Assembly: GCA_964304625.1 (NCBI GenBank)
Contig: OZ199839.1
Coordinates: 10,044,001 to 10,108,000 of the forward strand
Source of the DNA: Kudoa neothunni
Taxonomy: Eukaryota; Cnidaria
Direction: 5' to 3'
DNA length: 64,000 bases
Positions within the stretch are counted from its first letter, which is position 1. Each line of letters starts with the position of its first letter. Both the position numbers and the translations under genes were made by a program. Below the pieces are notes generated by a model. The model was not told the origin of the DNA and did no database searches. It was given only the letters and a program-made list of their open reading frames with translations. Below are positions 49,931 through 63,123 of this stretch, piece after piece.

Positions 49931-51543
49931 GGTAATCGAATTTTCGCCGGCCGCGCTCGCAAAAATGGCGTTCAATTATAAATACAAGAATATATAGGGC
50001 AAACTAAAAAAATATTTGTAAACGAAAGTTAACGTGATTATAGAATATGATTCTAATTTATTTTCTAATTATACATCAAGGAAATAGCTTCTAAATAATA
50101 CGTTTCGTAATATTTCTCGTAATTAGGACATACGTCTTTAATTTTTTCCATTTTCAGAACATGATGTTTTTCAGATAAAATAGAATTTGGATTGCACATG
50201 CGATATTGAATATCTTGTTCGGTATTACTATGGGCTTCTTTTAACACCTCCACAAATGTTTGCAATCTAGCATGGTCCTGATCGAATCGATTACGAGCAT
50301 GACAGTTGAATGCTTCTGCAGGATTGGAGGTAAGGTTTATTCCCTAAATAACACGATCGAAAGAATTCCAATTTTTTATTGAAAATCTTTGACAATTTAT
50401 AAAATTGTTTTCGAAATAAGTTATAAACGATGCTGAATAGACACCAACAAACTTGTTTCTTTTATTTTTCAATTTGATAAACTAGTAGCGAACGAAATCT
50501 ATTGGAACAAAGACTAGAGACAAGTGATATACATTTTGAAATCAGCGTTTTTTCACATACTTTAGAAAATCCTACTTGTTATTGTACTCGTCTCCAGACG
50601 CATTGTCCAAAATGGAAAAGGCAGAATTTTACGGATGTATTATTTGATGTCTTTTTAAAAGCATTGAATACTTGAATTTCAAAGTCTATGATCAAAAATT
50701 TGGGAAACTTCACTTTCTTATCTTTGAGAATAGACAAAACTTTGGTAAACATTGTACATTGCGTCGGTACTATTTGCCATTAATACATAGATGAGTGGAA
50801 AATCCTTTCTTCATATCCTCCCATGAATCATGCATAATTGTGAGAACACTCTTGGCATCGCTTTGAACGTCCCGTCCGATATCCAAACTTCTGAATTATT
50901 CAAATTTACAAGGTTTTGAGGAGTGGAAAAATGATGACACGTTCAGCATCCTTGAAACCAGAATCGTATAGCACTAAATCTTCATTTCTGAATGATTTGA
51001 TATTAAGTCGATTAAATTGGACTCGTAGTTCGCATCAATGGAGTTCCTTTTTCTAGAATGTTGAATATTTTTATAGATTGAATTCATTGAAATTATCGGG
51101 AGATCATGAAGAGTGATAGACTTTGTAGCCATAGAATAAACTTTATTAGTTAGATATTTTGTACTTTCAGTCAAATCCTTGATTTTTTTATTAAGAGTAA
51201 TTTTTTTGTTTCATTATCTGATAGAGAGTAATTATGGGTTCCTTTTTATTCAATTTGCAAGGAAATATCCAATGGTGAAGTTCTAAGCCTTCTTTTACAT
51301 GTTCTGTATTGACATCTCCAATGGTGATTGTTACTATTAGAACAATCCTTCACATAACAAAATCTATTGAGCATGATTTTTGCCTCATTTGTTATGGTTT
51401 CAAATAGCAAATAATTTTGTTGATTAGGGTTAGATCCACGATATACGTTGAGTTTTTGTTAGTGCGCACACACGCGCAGCGGTGCCGGACAAATTTCGCC
51501 ATCCATGCCGGGACCATCAAAAAAGTGCGAAAAATCGGTCACC
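49931..51543 (-). mobile_element. Mutator-like (MULE) transposon remnant
   Basis: Ends are short inverted repeats: left GGTAATCGAATTTTCGCC at 49931, right on the reverse strand GGTGACCGATTTTTCGCAC from 51543. Reverse-strand coding pieces run in MULE order: about 51350-51250 a FLYWCH-like zinc finger (FCYVKDCSNSNNHHWRCQYR, TCKRRLRTSPL, then GTHNY); about 50900-50750 the MULE catalytic block (VWISDGTFKAMPRVFSQLCM, IHG, FPLIYVLMAN); about 50320-50065 the C-terminal part (AFNCHARNRFDQDHARLQTF, VEVLKEAHSNTEQDIQYRM). Several stops and shifts interrupt it. Flanking 9-base target duplications are not evident. Confidence 0.8.
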
Positions 51544-52297
51544 ACTATTCTTTCGCATTTTTTAAAGCGCGACATAGGAGAAAAATTTAATTTAGCCCTA
51601 TAAATTTATACAACGATATTATTCTACCTTCGTTTTATTTAAATTATATTATTAAATAATATATTACATTCACTTTACAGTATAATTAGGGGCCCTTCCT
51701 TATGAACTAATCTAATCTATAGAATGTGTGACATTTCTTTAAGAAAAAAAGAATTCCCGTCAATACGTTTACGCTAATTATTATTAATATGACTAGATCT
51801 ATTAAAATTATTATAATTCTCGTATTTCTTTTGACGTAGAACACCTTCAGCAAATACGGGAAATAACACGATAAGGTGGTAGCCAGTAAATGTTTGTAAA
51901 TGGGAGTTGTATTTATGCGGAAGTTGGAATTATCGTAAAGCAATATGTACGTTTATCAAAGGTATCGAAATTTGATTATTAAAAAAGAGTTTTAAGGAGA
52001 ATAATACGAAAAATATGCATACATTATACAAATTTGCCGCCCAACTAAACTAAAATTATTTTTATCGCATGCTCATCAGAGCAAATATAGGCGAAAAAAT
52101 GTGCGAATAATCGCTAATCCTTTTTTCGTCAAAAAAACAGATACGAATGTTTCACTGATTTAAAATTTCACAAATATTATAACAAAAGGGAGCTACACTG
52201 ACTAATCACTCCTTGAAAATTATAAAATTTTTAAAACGTTCATTGGGAAATTTCCAAAAGTGCAGAAAATCGGTTAACTACTGTAACATATACCAGA

Positions 52298-52338
<41 letters not shown>

Positions 52339-52723
52339 TATAAAATAAAACAATTTTTTAACATAAATACATTAATTAAAATTTCTAAATATATACGATT
52401 ACCGAATCTCGAAATTATTTCGCCACAATACTAACCGAAATATTCAATGGCTAGATGATGATCATGAAATCTAAATATTTTACAGATTTATATGGAAAAT
52501 AAATTTTTTCGCATTAAATTTATTCCGATAATAATATTAAACACTATAAATTACTTGTGTGATAAAGAAAGGCTTAGAATGGGGAAAATAAATAGCACCA
52601 CGATTGTTATGAATGTACGCAAAACAAGCCCACCATGAACCAATAATGAAAACTTAGAAAAATTAAAAAGAATCGTTTAATTTGACCACCATCATCAATC
52701 TATATGCAAAGAAGATCGCACCA
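51544..52723. other. Spacer downstream of the LAP gene
   Basis: Contains a TA microsatellite at about 52300-52334. No gene recognised. Confidence 0.45.
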
Positions 52724-55700
52724 TCAACTGCTGTAACGTTCGATAAAATCGTATTTATTGATAACATCTATCGTACAAGGAATGCTTGATAGCACTCCAG
52801 AAAGGTGAAGATTTTTTGAGCGTTTCTCCACATCGAAAACAACCATTGAGAAATTGTCCTCGCATTCGGCGATAATATGCATAAGTTCATCACGGCGACG
52901 ATGCAACACAAACACTCCATTCACCTCAATGATCCACATGCCGACGCTAATGTAGTTGCCATTGGATATAGAACAATTGGGTTCAATGCGATTGATGTAG
53001 TTGGGTTTGAGGGCGCCGTTATAATAATATCCACCGTTGACAGAAAATCCAATTGAGTTTTCTCCTTTGTGGATGTGCACTTTGAGGAAAAATTCAGCGG
53101 GCGGATCATTTCTTAAGGTTATCGATCTGATACCATGTCTATTTTTGAAGAAGAACTGAGACAACGCAATACTCTCCTTGAGTTCCTCATTGAGGGGAGC
53201 ATTGTTGATCTAATATTTTAATTCAAATAACATATATTATAAACCAAATTAAAAATATCATATGTGTAATATGTGATAAGTTGATATTGGTATTGAATTG
53301 GAAAATTACCTCAATCAATCTATCTCCTTCGAAAATATTTGAAGAAGCTCGAATAAGATCCATGTCCACCTACCACAATAAAGCAGAATTCTTAATAGCT
53401 ACAAAGAGCAAATGTAATCAATAAATCTCACAAATGATATCAAAATCGGCGACTGATCGTTTCCAAAGGGTAGAAAATGCTCTGTGACACCACCTTCAAA
53501 GTAGATCGGTAGTGCTCCGAAATCAGTCATCTCCATCGATTGTATATAAACAACACGAGTTTCAAAATCGATAGCTTTTTTATTTTCTATTATGGTGCTG
53601 TTTTCTTGGATGCGATATTTTTCGAGGCTCACCTCAAGAATCACGTCGGATTCTATTGAATTTCGTATCATAGATTTTATTTTATCCACGGAAAATTTAT
53701 TGCTGGGAATCGAGTTGATCTAATACAGCAAATAAAACATTAATTATCAAGTTGTATGAGTTCCACTTTGCTGATGATATCTCCGCGTTGAATATTAGGG
53801 TAGGTAGGATTGACAAAGTCCACAAATGTTAGCTGATTCACAGAATCTCTGGCAATCACCAAGTCATTATCTTTTCTCAGCGATAGTTGAACAGTAGTTA
53901 ATTTTTCATAGTCAGTCTACATTGGAATAGCATATAGTCTTTTAATTGGGATATATTTAAAATTACGTTTGATATGGAATCACCACGGGAATTAGAATTT
54001 TTCGAACTACCTTTGCTCCTACTTGCCTCGATTTTGAATTGGGGTAATAATGTATAATCTTGAGTGACACTCATAAATTCGTCTACTTGAGGTTCTGGTT
54101 CAACAGCTGTTCCCTCCTCTTCCTATATTCAAAGCGGTATATTCACATATACCCAGGTTTGTATGTGTCGTATTGAAATACTTTCGAGGAGCGACTAGAC
54201 GATATAGACATATAATTGTAGGCTGAGGAAAGTGATTCTATAGTTTCTGTTTCTGAAACCTCTGAAAATACGTTGCTTTCAACTGTATTTTCATCATCGT
54301 TAATATCTAAAAGAGAATAATTACACTTGTTCGATGCAAGTAAGTTCTAACACACAGGAAATATCTTCAGTTCCGGACAATCTTGTCGATCCGACTTTAT
54401 CGGGTATACTGAGTCTGGCTGAATTATTAGAAGTGGAATTGTTTTTAGTTGTGATAGTTGTTGATGATTTTCCACTAGTCACATCATCAGTCATATCATT
54501 GGCTGCTCCACTTGTGGAAGAGGAACTTTTTCTTGATGTTAGGTAGGATTTTCGAACTTGAACTCTTGAAATTGATTGTGGCAACAAATAACAAGTGATT
54601 ATATTCCCTTCGGTGGGATGGGCGGTGTATTGCAACGAAATGGTAGGTTTTATCTAAATTAATTCATAATTATCGATTGTTGGTTGGCTGACGGTGGTTA
54701 CTTGGCCTGGACAGAGCCATAATGCTTTCAAATTTAACTGACTAATACTGAATGGTAGATACTCCAATCTAATGATTACAATTCCGATTAATACAGTATA
54801 ATGTCAGCTGTGATATACCTATTGTTACTCACGTCTATAATTGACAACATTTTCATACTACCAATGTTTCTTGGTAACAGTCTAAGCATGTTGGTATTTA
54901 ATGATAGAATTTTCAATCGTTTACATTTACAAATCTAGTAATAATTCCATAAAAAATAAGCACATCCAATTTACGCTATCTGGAAGAGATTTAATTTGAT
55001 TGTTGTCAATATATAACACAGATAGGGATGAAAGAACACCAATTTCATCTGGTAGAACCTAAATATTGATTGTAGTTAATTAGATTATTTCATCTTAAAT
55101 GAGTAACTTACGGTTAATGCATTGTTCTTCAAATAAAGATCTTCCAAACTATTCAATCTAAAATAGACACATTTAATGTATACATTATACATTTATAGGG
55201 AAAAAATTTATCGAATAATAAATAATTTATTAAATTCATTAAGATAAATATCTTTTAATAGTAACAAATAGTGAAAATATTAAATGGCATTAATTATATA
55301 TATTTCATTAAAATATATAATTTTATATTTTTTTCAAATTTAATTTGTTGCATATTATGTATAAGTAATAATTCATTAATTATCTTATTTTTTTCATCGA
55401 ATTTTATTTATTTAATATTACATATTATTAAAATAATAAATTCCTTATTTCTTATTGAATTTTATTGAATTTATAAAAAATAATAAACTTTTATCACTTT
55501 TTTAAATAGAATGTGAGTCATTTGATAATCGCATAAAAATATTATTCTCTAGATAACAATACAACAAAAACATTTATTCGAACGCTTACATCATATATTT
55601 TGAATATTTAAATTATTAATGTAAATATAAATTACATAAATCTTAATAATTTGAAATGTATATTTTGGTCATAATTATTACTGTATGTTACTCGAACGTT

Positions 55701-57454
55701 TATATGACAAATGCAATCATAATACTTATTATTAATTATTTAATTTAATAAATCAATTTAATTGGATTAATTAAATTAAATTAATTAAAGGAAAATATAG
55801 TTTTTATGCATAAATGAGTTATTGAAAATATTATATTGCAAAAAAAAATAATTTAATCGATGTTATACAATATATTATCAGTATAATCACATTTTAATTT
55901 CTTTAATTATGTAATTTAATATAATCAAAAAAAAATACAATGTATCATACTTTTTAATTAACTGATTAATTGATCCGTTAAATTATAATTTTTGGACTCT
56001 GAAAATTAATTTAGACAACCCAAGTTTAAAGATTCATTGTTATATTTATAAAACGATCAATACTCAAATTATTATTCTATTCATAAAATATATAAAAATA
56101 CTAAATGATATTCAATAAAATGAAACAATTGTATTGAAAAGTAATTACTGGCATATGGAATCTGGTAATTTATCAAGCATATTATCTTCTAAGCGAAGTA
56201 TTTTAAGTGCCTTGAGGTTTCCTAGGAAACAAATGAAATAGCCATAAATATAGAATTACCTATTGATTCCGGCAAGGAAATTAAATGGTTGTTTGACAAA
56301 ATGAGTTCATTTAAATTTTCAAGACAACCAAACTCATTAGGTAATGAAGAGATGGCGTTACAAGAAAGATCTAATATCTGAAGTTTGGAGCACTCTTTTA
56401 TTTCCTAATAAGATTGATATCAAATGAAATAATGATTGATATTTTATATCGAAACGTAGCAAATATATGCAAATACATTTGGTACACCCATAAGCGAGTT
56501 TGAATCAAGATATAATTCTTCAAGATTGACTAGAAATTGTATAGTTGGAGGCTATAGTAGATTTTATATATATATGTATATATCAGTATATTAGAGCAAA
56601 TACTATATTTGTTATTTCGTTGCACCCTATATCCACCCGTTTCAATTTGGCTAGCATTCCAAGTTCACTAAACGAAATTAGATTCATCTATGTTGAGTGT
56701 GGGAACACAATATTTATTGAAATTGATTTTTACTTTGGTAAAACTGAAACGAAATTGTCTCTCGCTTCAAAAACAACTAAATTTACAAGTCTATGAACTA
56801 TATAAATATGTGAAATTTAAAATATGATGAACTTGGCAATATTTGCAGGAATATCTCCTAACGAAGTGTCATTGAATAACAACGTTTCAAGGTTGTTCAA
56901 TATACAAATACAATCTTTAATGCTACAAGTTTTTAATATAAATCAATAGTTCTCTTCATGTGAGAGAAAATAAAAGCTTACACCAATAGAACGTTACTGC
57001 TTAAATCGAGTTTTTTCAGTTTTGTACATAATGCAATCTCATCGCAAATATTGTTTAATTCTTTCCAATTAAAAATAACCATTAAAAGCTATTTATGTTA
57101 ATGAGAATACCATTTTTAGAAAAATTAGCATCCTCAAGCAGATGCAAATTTGATATCTCTGCTGGTATATACTCGATATTATTTTCTTGGAATGAAATTT
57201 TTCTCAAATTGGTAATATCAAACAGTTGCTATAACAAACAAACAACAGATCACACTACAACCTCTACAGTTGGTTACAGTCGGAATAGTGGAAAAGTTGT
57301 TATTATCAAATATTAGGCCGGTTGTAATTTTATAGTCTTTGCGAGAGAGTTTTGGAAAATCACACAACAGCTGATTTGAGAAATCCAAAACGTGGACAAC
57401 GTCTACAGTTTTCTGTTGTCTCTTTTTCGACCATCCCATACATTTAGCCCACAT
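52724..57454 (-). CDS. LAP-family LRR and PDZ protein (Scribble-like)
   Basis: LAP proteins (Scribble, Erbin, Densin) organise basolateral polarity at the membrane cortex. Start ATG 57454 gives MWAKCMGWSKKRQQKTVDVV, comparable with the short Cys/Trp-containing N-terminus of Scribble. About a dozen leucine-rich repeats follow over 57400-54680 in small exons, for example LEELYLDSNSLMGVP, LQILDLSCNAISSLPNEFG, LKILRLEDNMLDKLP and LEDLYLKNNALTVLPDEIG. The LRRs end in LEYLPFSISQLNLKALWLCP, the LAP-specific motif, and GNIITCYLLPQ matches the second LAP-specific region. A Ser/Thr-rich linker (54600-54000) leads to three PDZ domains: one at about 53930-53600, one at about 53590-53110, and the best conserved at 53110-52820 (NSIGFSVNGG, MWIIEVNGVFVLHRRRDELM). 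The first two lack a normal GLGF loop. The stop is at 52724. Most introns are tiny, but 56148-55161 is nearly 1 kb. Confidence 0.88.
55161..56148 (-). other. Exceptionally long AT-only-like intron inside the LRR region
   Basis: Lies between the exon ending PDSICQ (donor GTAATTAC at 56148) and the exon starting LNSLEDLYLKNN (acceptor TATTTTAG at about 55161). At about 988 bases it is some twenty times the usual intron here. It is almost entirely A and T with no open frame and no recognised transposon. Confidence 0.7.
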
Positions 57455-59037
57455 CTCTCAATATCTAATAGTTCATATAGTTAGGTTAGCACCGATGATA
57501 AGCTTTTGTTGGAAAATAATTTTTTACAGTGTAATAATATAAAGGGGGTGTCTTTAGTTCTATTTGGAATAGTAAATAAATCAGAATATCCAACTGCTGC
57601 AACATCACAAACAATATACCCTGTTGCAAGTTGTTTATCGTGATTTGTCAACAACTCAAATTAAAAAATAAGTACACTAGGTTAGCGAACCAATACACGC
57701 AATAGCGAAATTAGACTTAGATCCTTGTTTTCGTAACCTTTCACATTCTATAAGTCGGAATCATTTTATTATGTTATTAGCTGATCAAGTGTGATATTAT
57801 AGATATTAACTTGGTTGATAATTTTTTGACACGCCTTCAAAATTACACACCAATTCAATAAAAGTTTCTATAATGTGAAAATTGTGGTAATTAGCTGTGA
57901 TCTTGTCAGTTTTCACTGAGGGATTTATCCCTTTGTTAATCCGATTAATGTTGTTGTTTAATCGGTAACTTTGTGATACTTCCCTGTTTCTTTTTTAACA
58001 CCGATGATGATGCCGTTAACTTTGATGTGATTCCTTTATAATAATTTGTTCTCATATTATTCCATCCGACAGAATCTAAATTGAGTGTATTTACACACTA
58101 GTAGTTGAATCCCTAATTTTGTTCAAAGTAACCATCCGAATTATTAATAATTGTATTCTTTGATCTAGTTATAAATATAAGAATAATCTTAATTAATCGT
58201 TGATATTTTTAATGCTAATTTTATTCGCATTACACAGATTAGAGAATTGTGTATAAAAAATTGATAAGCTAAAATTAACCAAAACAACTTATTTATTGTC
58301 GTTTTACAAGTATTGACAGTTGTACTTAAATTTTAAATAAACAACTGTGCAATATTATGCATGAGCAACATCATTGTGATCTAGTGAGATGATCATCATG
58401 ATGATGAATGTATCCTATGAAATAATCCCTTGGTGTGAAACTGACTAAATCTGCGTAACCCAAATAATTTGATAGCGAGTTGAATATAACTTTCTTCAAT
58501 TATCAACATATAAATAAGATAATAATTTTAAAAATTTCACTTGGTGTTTAATTTTTTGTTTGGTCACATGACAAATTTATAATTACTTGGTGTCATAATC
58601 CCTCGATTAGATCAACAAACCAGTCGGTTTCGTTTTATTCTTTCATTTTATTTTATTTTTTTATTGCAGATTATTTATATATATATTATTTTCCTTAATA
58701 AAAATAAATTTTATTTATATTGGTACCCTATGGAACTTTTAAAATAATTGAGTTTTTTATCACAGAATATCACAAACACATCGATAGTTTACTAACTTAG
58801 AGATAAAATCGGTGTATAATTTATAGAATTGCTAATAATTTAAAAATAAACACAAAATCTATGTGGATTTAATTAAGTATTATTTAATAATAAATAATAT
58901 TTGATTTCAGGATTACCTAGTTATAACATAAAGTCTAAATACCTTATATTAAATTTACTAGCGACATATGTAGGTCGGCGGCCGTCAAATTATATTATGA
59001 CGAAATGGCAACTTTTAAAATATATGAATCAATTTAT

Positions 59038-59123
59038 GTTCAATTTATTTATGTATGTTCAATTTATTTATGTATGTTCAATTTATTTATGTATGTTCAA
59101 TTTATTTATGTATGTTCAATTTA
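59038..59123. repeat. 19-base tandem repeat, about 4.5 copies
   Basis: Unit GTTCAATTTATTTATGTAT; the C of each unit falls at 59041, 59060, 59079, 59098 and 59117. Copies are essentially perfect, suggesting recent expansion. Confidence 0.9.
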
Positions 59124-59360
59124 TGGTAATGGTTAGGTAGTGACTCCAGAAAACACCATCCTAAGTGGGGTTTTTCTCTTTTTTTTATTGCGATTATCAA
59201 TAATAAATAAAAAGAATAATGATTGTAAGCAATGAGCTCAAATAAATTACTTCCAAATTTTTGCCTAATTCCTATTCTACTAGAGTCGGATACACGTGTA
59301 ATCCACATCGTTTTCAAATAAGCACCGAAAAATTAGCTGATTTTTTAATTATTTTACTCT
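59122..59360 (+). repeat. Dispersed repeat, copy 2
   Basis: Starts TATGGTAATGGTTAGG, includes TTGCCTAATTCCTATTCTAC and ends after CACGTGTAATCCACATCG. Very similar to the inverted copy at 60470-60700, more distantly to 14727-14930. Confidence 0.65.
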
Positions 59361-60469
59361 AATCAGTATACCATTATCGTTATTTAAATTTTCTTAATAT
59401 TTACATATCAAAGTCAAAATTAGCGCAGTAAACCTTCCAAATAAGCTTGTCTAATATTAAGAAATTATGTGTCGTCTATCTATATTTATAAATGTCAAAT
59501 TAACTTTTAAACCATTTAGAAACATCTATAATTATTTATTTTAGTTTGTGAATTTTTATTAGTATATTATTAATAGTGAAGAAATTTTTATACACTAATT
59601 ACTTGTGAAATCGAAACTAACAATAATTATATTAATCGTACATTGATATTTTCGGTTATAAAATCAAAGAAGGGCAATAATTCCAAATATTCCAATACGT
59701 ATTCTATTTGTCTGAAGATATTTAATTGGAGAACTTTTACAAATAATAAATCGTATATTTATCTGTTTATTTTTTAAATACGACATAGTGTATATAATTA
59801 ATAAACATTACAAATTTAATTTATTGGGACAAAAATATTCGTTTTAATAAAATATTGTTATACTATATAATTAAGCTTGGAAATGAAATCATCTATAATT
59901 TTATTCGGTATTTTACACCAAAATCATTCTTTGCAACAACCACCATGTTGTTAACGTGCAGCTGAAGTGTTATGAAGATTTTCTTATAAATTTTTCTAAA
60001 TGAATATATATTTTTTACCGTTAATTTGTTTGGTGAACTAACGGAAGCCATACCAAAGAAAAAAATACCATTTCAAAGAGAAACACTAGTTTTACACCTT
60101 AACTACCTTAAGTCGTTATTCCTCAGATGATGAGTAATTTTTATGGCTGTAAGTGAAGGCATAATCAATATGATTTCTTTCACAGCACGAAGTTTCTGTC
60201 ATTGGTCTCCTTACAACGAATTTTCCCTTTATTAAAGTAAAGGACTCAAAATTCCATCAATTTAAACATCTTTTTGTAGCAACTTCAAGGTAACCCTTCG
60301 TTATTAATTTGTAAAATAACCTATCATGATTATTAATTAAACAGAAAAAGTCATCGTTCCCTCTAAAAATTAAAAGCTCCATTATCGCGATTTTCACGTG
60401 ATAAATAAACACAGAAAGATTGATTATCTTTTTAATCAAAAATAATATAAACTAAAAATTTTGGATAAT

Positions 60470-60700
60470 TTTCGAAATACGCAAATAATTAGCCATTTTT
60501 AGGTGTTTATTTGTAAACGACTTGGATTACACTCGTATCCTACTTTAGTCGAATAGGAATTAGGCAAAAATTGAAAAGTAATTTATTTTAGCTCAATACT
60601 TGCATTTAGTATTCTTTTTATTGATTATTGATAATTGTAAAAGAAAAAGAAAAAGAAAAAAGATGGTGTTTTTCTCAAGTCACACACTTTACCATTACCC
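60470..60700 (-). repeat. Dispersed repeat, copy 3 (inverted)
   Basis: On the reverse strand it reads GGGTAATGGTAAAGTG, then CAATTATCAATAATCAATAA, TTGCCTAATTCCTATTCGAC and GAGTGTAATCCAAGTCG, closely matching 59122-59360. The two copies form an inverted pair about 1.1 kb apart. Confidence 0.65.
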
Positions 60701-61433
60701 AATTGACAACACATATTAATAAAACACATTATATTAAATTTAATGTTGAACTTCTTAATCCTAAGATCAGTTCTTCACCGTCATGTGGCAGTCAAGTGTT
60801 ACCGATAAAACGTCCAAGTGTTGCGTAATATTATACCTCATTTACTTTCTAACTATTGATTTCATAATGTCTTCAGTTTCAGTGGAAAATTAAACTTTGC
60901 ATGATGCATTAACAATATATGCACATATCAAAGTGTATAGTGTGCTCATTCAAGTGTAACCTTTGTGACCTACCGAACCACAAAAATTTAGATATTTATT
61001 GACAATCAAACAATTATATAATAATTGTAACATCAATCAGTTTAATATTATGTTTACTTTTAAATGTACGAGTTTGATGTGATTTAATTAGGTTTAAGTA
61101 TTACTTTTACTGGGGTCTCGCGAGATCCTGCTTGGGCAAACACGGTTTTTCAAAAGGTTTGATCCCTGAAGGGTTAATGGAGGTGACCTAATCAGTCAAA
61201 ATTACAAAATATAATAACTATCGTCAAGGGTTTTACCTTGTAAACAAAAAAGTTCAGCAGTGAAAAAAAATGACTATGATTTTAATTAAAGTTGTAGATT
61301 TTTGTGTTCTAAAATGAACCAAAAAGTAAATTTAAACTATTTATCCATACGTTCCAATAAACTAACATACACAATAATAACACTATTCATTAGAATACAC
61401 ATTCTAAACTAACATCAATAATAAAAGTTAAAA

Positions 61434-62240
61434 TCAATCAGTGACATTGTAGTGGTTGAGGATATGTTTAAAAATTTCAACCAAATTGGAAAGACCAAGG
61501 ACAAAACTTTCATCCGGACCAATGTGTTTGATGGAACAATCGATATCTGTGTTGTTTGGTAGTGATTTGTCGGGGTTTTCAAAACTTGATTGAGCGAAGT
61601 CGATCAATCTTAGATCCAGAAAATTTTCGATTTCTCCAGGTGAAAGCAACTGACTTTCCTCATGGGTGAGATTGCCTTCGTACACCAGTAGAACCGATGT
61701 AGCAAACAACCTCACAGATGGAAGTTGTTCGAGTGTTACCATGAGTGATTGTAATCGTTTTATAAATGGTTCAATCAACTCATAGCGATAGAATTCTCCG
61801 TCGAAGAAATAATCCTTTAATTTTTCTCTCAATTGATCCATATCGAGATTCCGGCCGTTGTATTTGTTGAGAAAGGTATACGAATCGGTTTTCACGTGAT
61901 AGGTCTGAAGCCCACACAATCGAATGCCACATTTTGAGGTGGTTGTGGTCTGACATCGTTCTACTTTTCTTTTCATTTTTTCAGCTCCGGTATTATCGCC
62001 ATGAGCTCGAAATCCTATTTTAACGTCGAGCACACATGGTTTTTCGAATTTAGTGGTCACATTTTCCAACATCATAAATACTAGCATAGAATAATTTTAA
62101 ACAATCATTTTAACACAAATGCACATACTTTTCTCATCATAATTGTATTTTTCCCACTTTATATCAAATCTTTTTCTAGCTTCCAGGTACCATGGATGGC
62201 ATCGTTCTAGATTATTTAAATTACAAATTGGAATTTTAAA
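61434..62240 (-). CDS. Inositol hexakisphosphate kinase (IP6K), 5' end unresolved
   Basis: Enzyme that phosphorylates InsP6 to the pyrophosphate InsP7, member of the inositol polyphosphate kinase (IPK) family, normally soluble. The last exon is 62080-61434 and the one before ends at 62129 (intron 48 bases, GTATGT...TGCTAG). Joined sequence begins NLERCHPWYLEARKR, matching the NPW...KC region of animal IP6Ks, then FMMLENVTTKFEKPCVLDVK and IGFRAHGD, which hold the P...D.K.G substrate/ATP motif and the HGDD-like region. GIRLCGLQTYHVKTDSY, NKYNGRNLDMDQLREKLKDY, SVLLVYEG and LRLIDFAQSSF follow in the order seen in IP6K, with the catalytic D of IDFA. The stop is at 61434. The N-terminal third, expected to hold a GGH motif, was not found in 62240-62600. 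Confidence 0.88.
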
Positions 62241-63123
62241 CTAACATTAAAATGGATAAGGATATCGGCGCGCAAAGCATAATCACTTATGTTCTTGACG
62301 AAGATCCTATTAACCTTCGAACACCTGAGCAAAAAAGTTACACGAATACCTGGAGGTGGCCGCATGCAAAAATGTATTAAAATATTAAACATCGTTACAC
62401 GTAAGGTTAAGAACATAATTATTTACGTTATTTTTTACATTTTAAAATATAATAAATTCAATACAAATAAATCAGTGATGAATATTCCTCTTTATTATTA
62501 TTATTATTATTATTTATTATTATTATCAAACCCCATGATTTTATTATGAAATCTCTTCCCCTGGTGACAGAAATATGTTGAATATATAAATTATAAATTC
62601 GTTCTTTATAAATTGAAATTTGGCATTGAAATTAATTAATTAATTAATTAATTAGTTAATTAATGACAAATATATAGTCTAAGAATTTTTAGATTTTGAA
62701 TTTTTGAGTTATGATAAGATGGTCTAAATTAAACTTAAAACGATTAAATCGAATTTATTACATTTTACTGATACGTAATTTAACAAAATTATTATAATAT
62801 GCGCGATTCACTTTCCAGATTAAATTAGTTAACCGAATTTTTTTATAGTAACAAAAAAAATCACTTTGACAAAAATCTTTGCATCAAAGTACATTTATAA
62901 TTTTTGTTGTATTGCAAAAAGGCATTTTTATATACTTTAACTATTTAAACGTTATAATGTATACGGCGGGAATTTTCAGGTATGTGTGTAACTTATTTTT
63001 GTTTTTTAATTTTAAGCAAAAAAATTAAGCGTAAAACTCCATTATTTAAGTATTTTTAAAAGCCTCCACATTATACTATAAAATATACGTAAGGAAACAA
63101 AATATTTTGTAAAAATTAATGAT
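62241..63123. other. Spacer with microsatellites
   Basis: Contains a TTA run (about 62492-62525) and a TTAA/ATTA run (about 62633-62664). The missing 5' exons of the IP6K gene should lie here or further right, but I could not identify them. Confidence 0.4.

Larger units (their letters stand above)
57455..61433. other. Intergenic region with tandem and inverted repeats
   Basis: No gene seen. Contains a 19-base tandem repeat (59038-59123), two inverted copies of a dispersed repeat (59122-59360 and 60470-60700) and a GAAA-type run near 60640-60662. The 79-codon frame at 58901-59140 is partly made of the tandem repeat. Confidence 0.5.

Noticed and set aside
52213-52434. 73-codon forward frame
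   Set aside because: Also runs through a TA microsatellite.
54334-54546. Forward 70-codon frame
   Set aside because: Antisense shadow of the Ser/Thr-rich linker of the LAP gene.
58901-59140. 79-codon forward frame
   Set aside because: Its second half is the translated 19-base tandem repeat.
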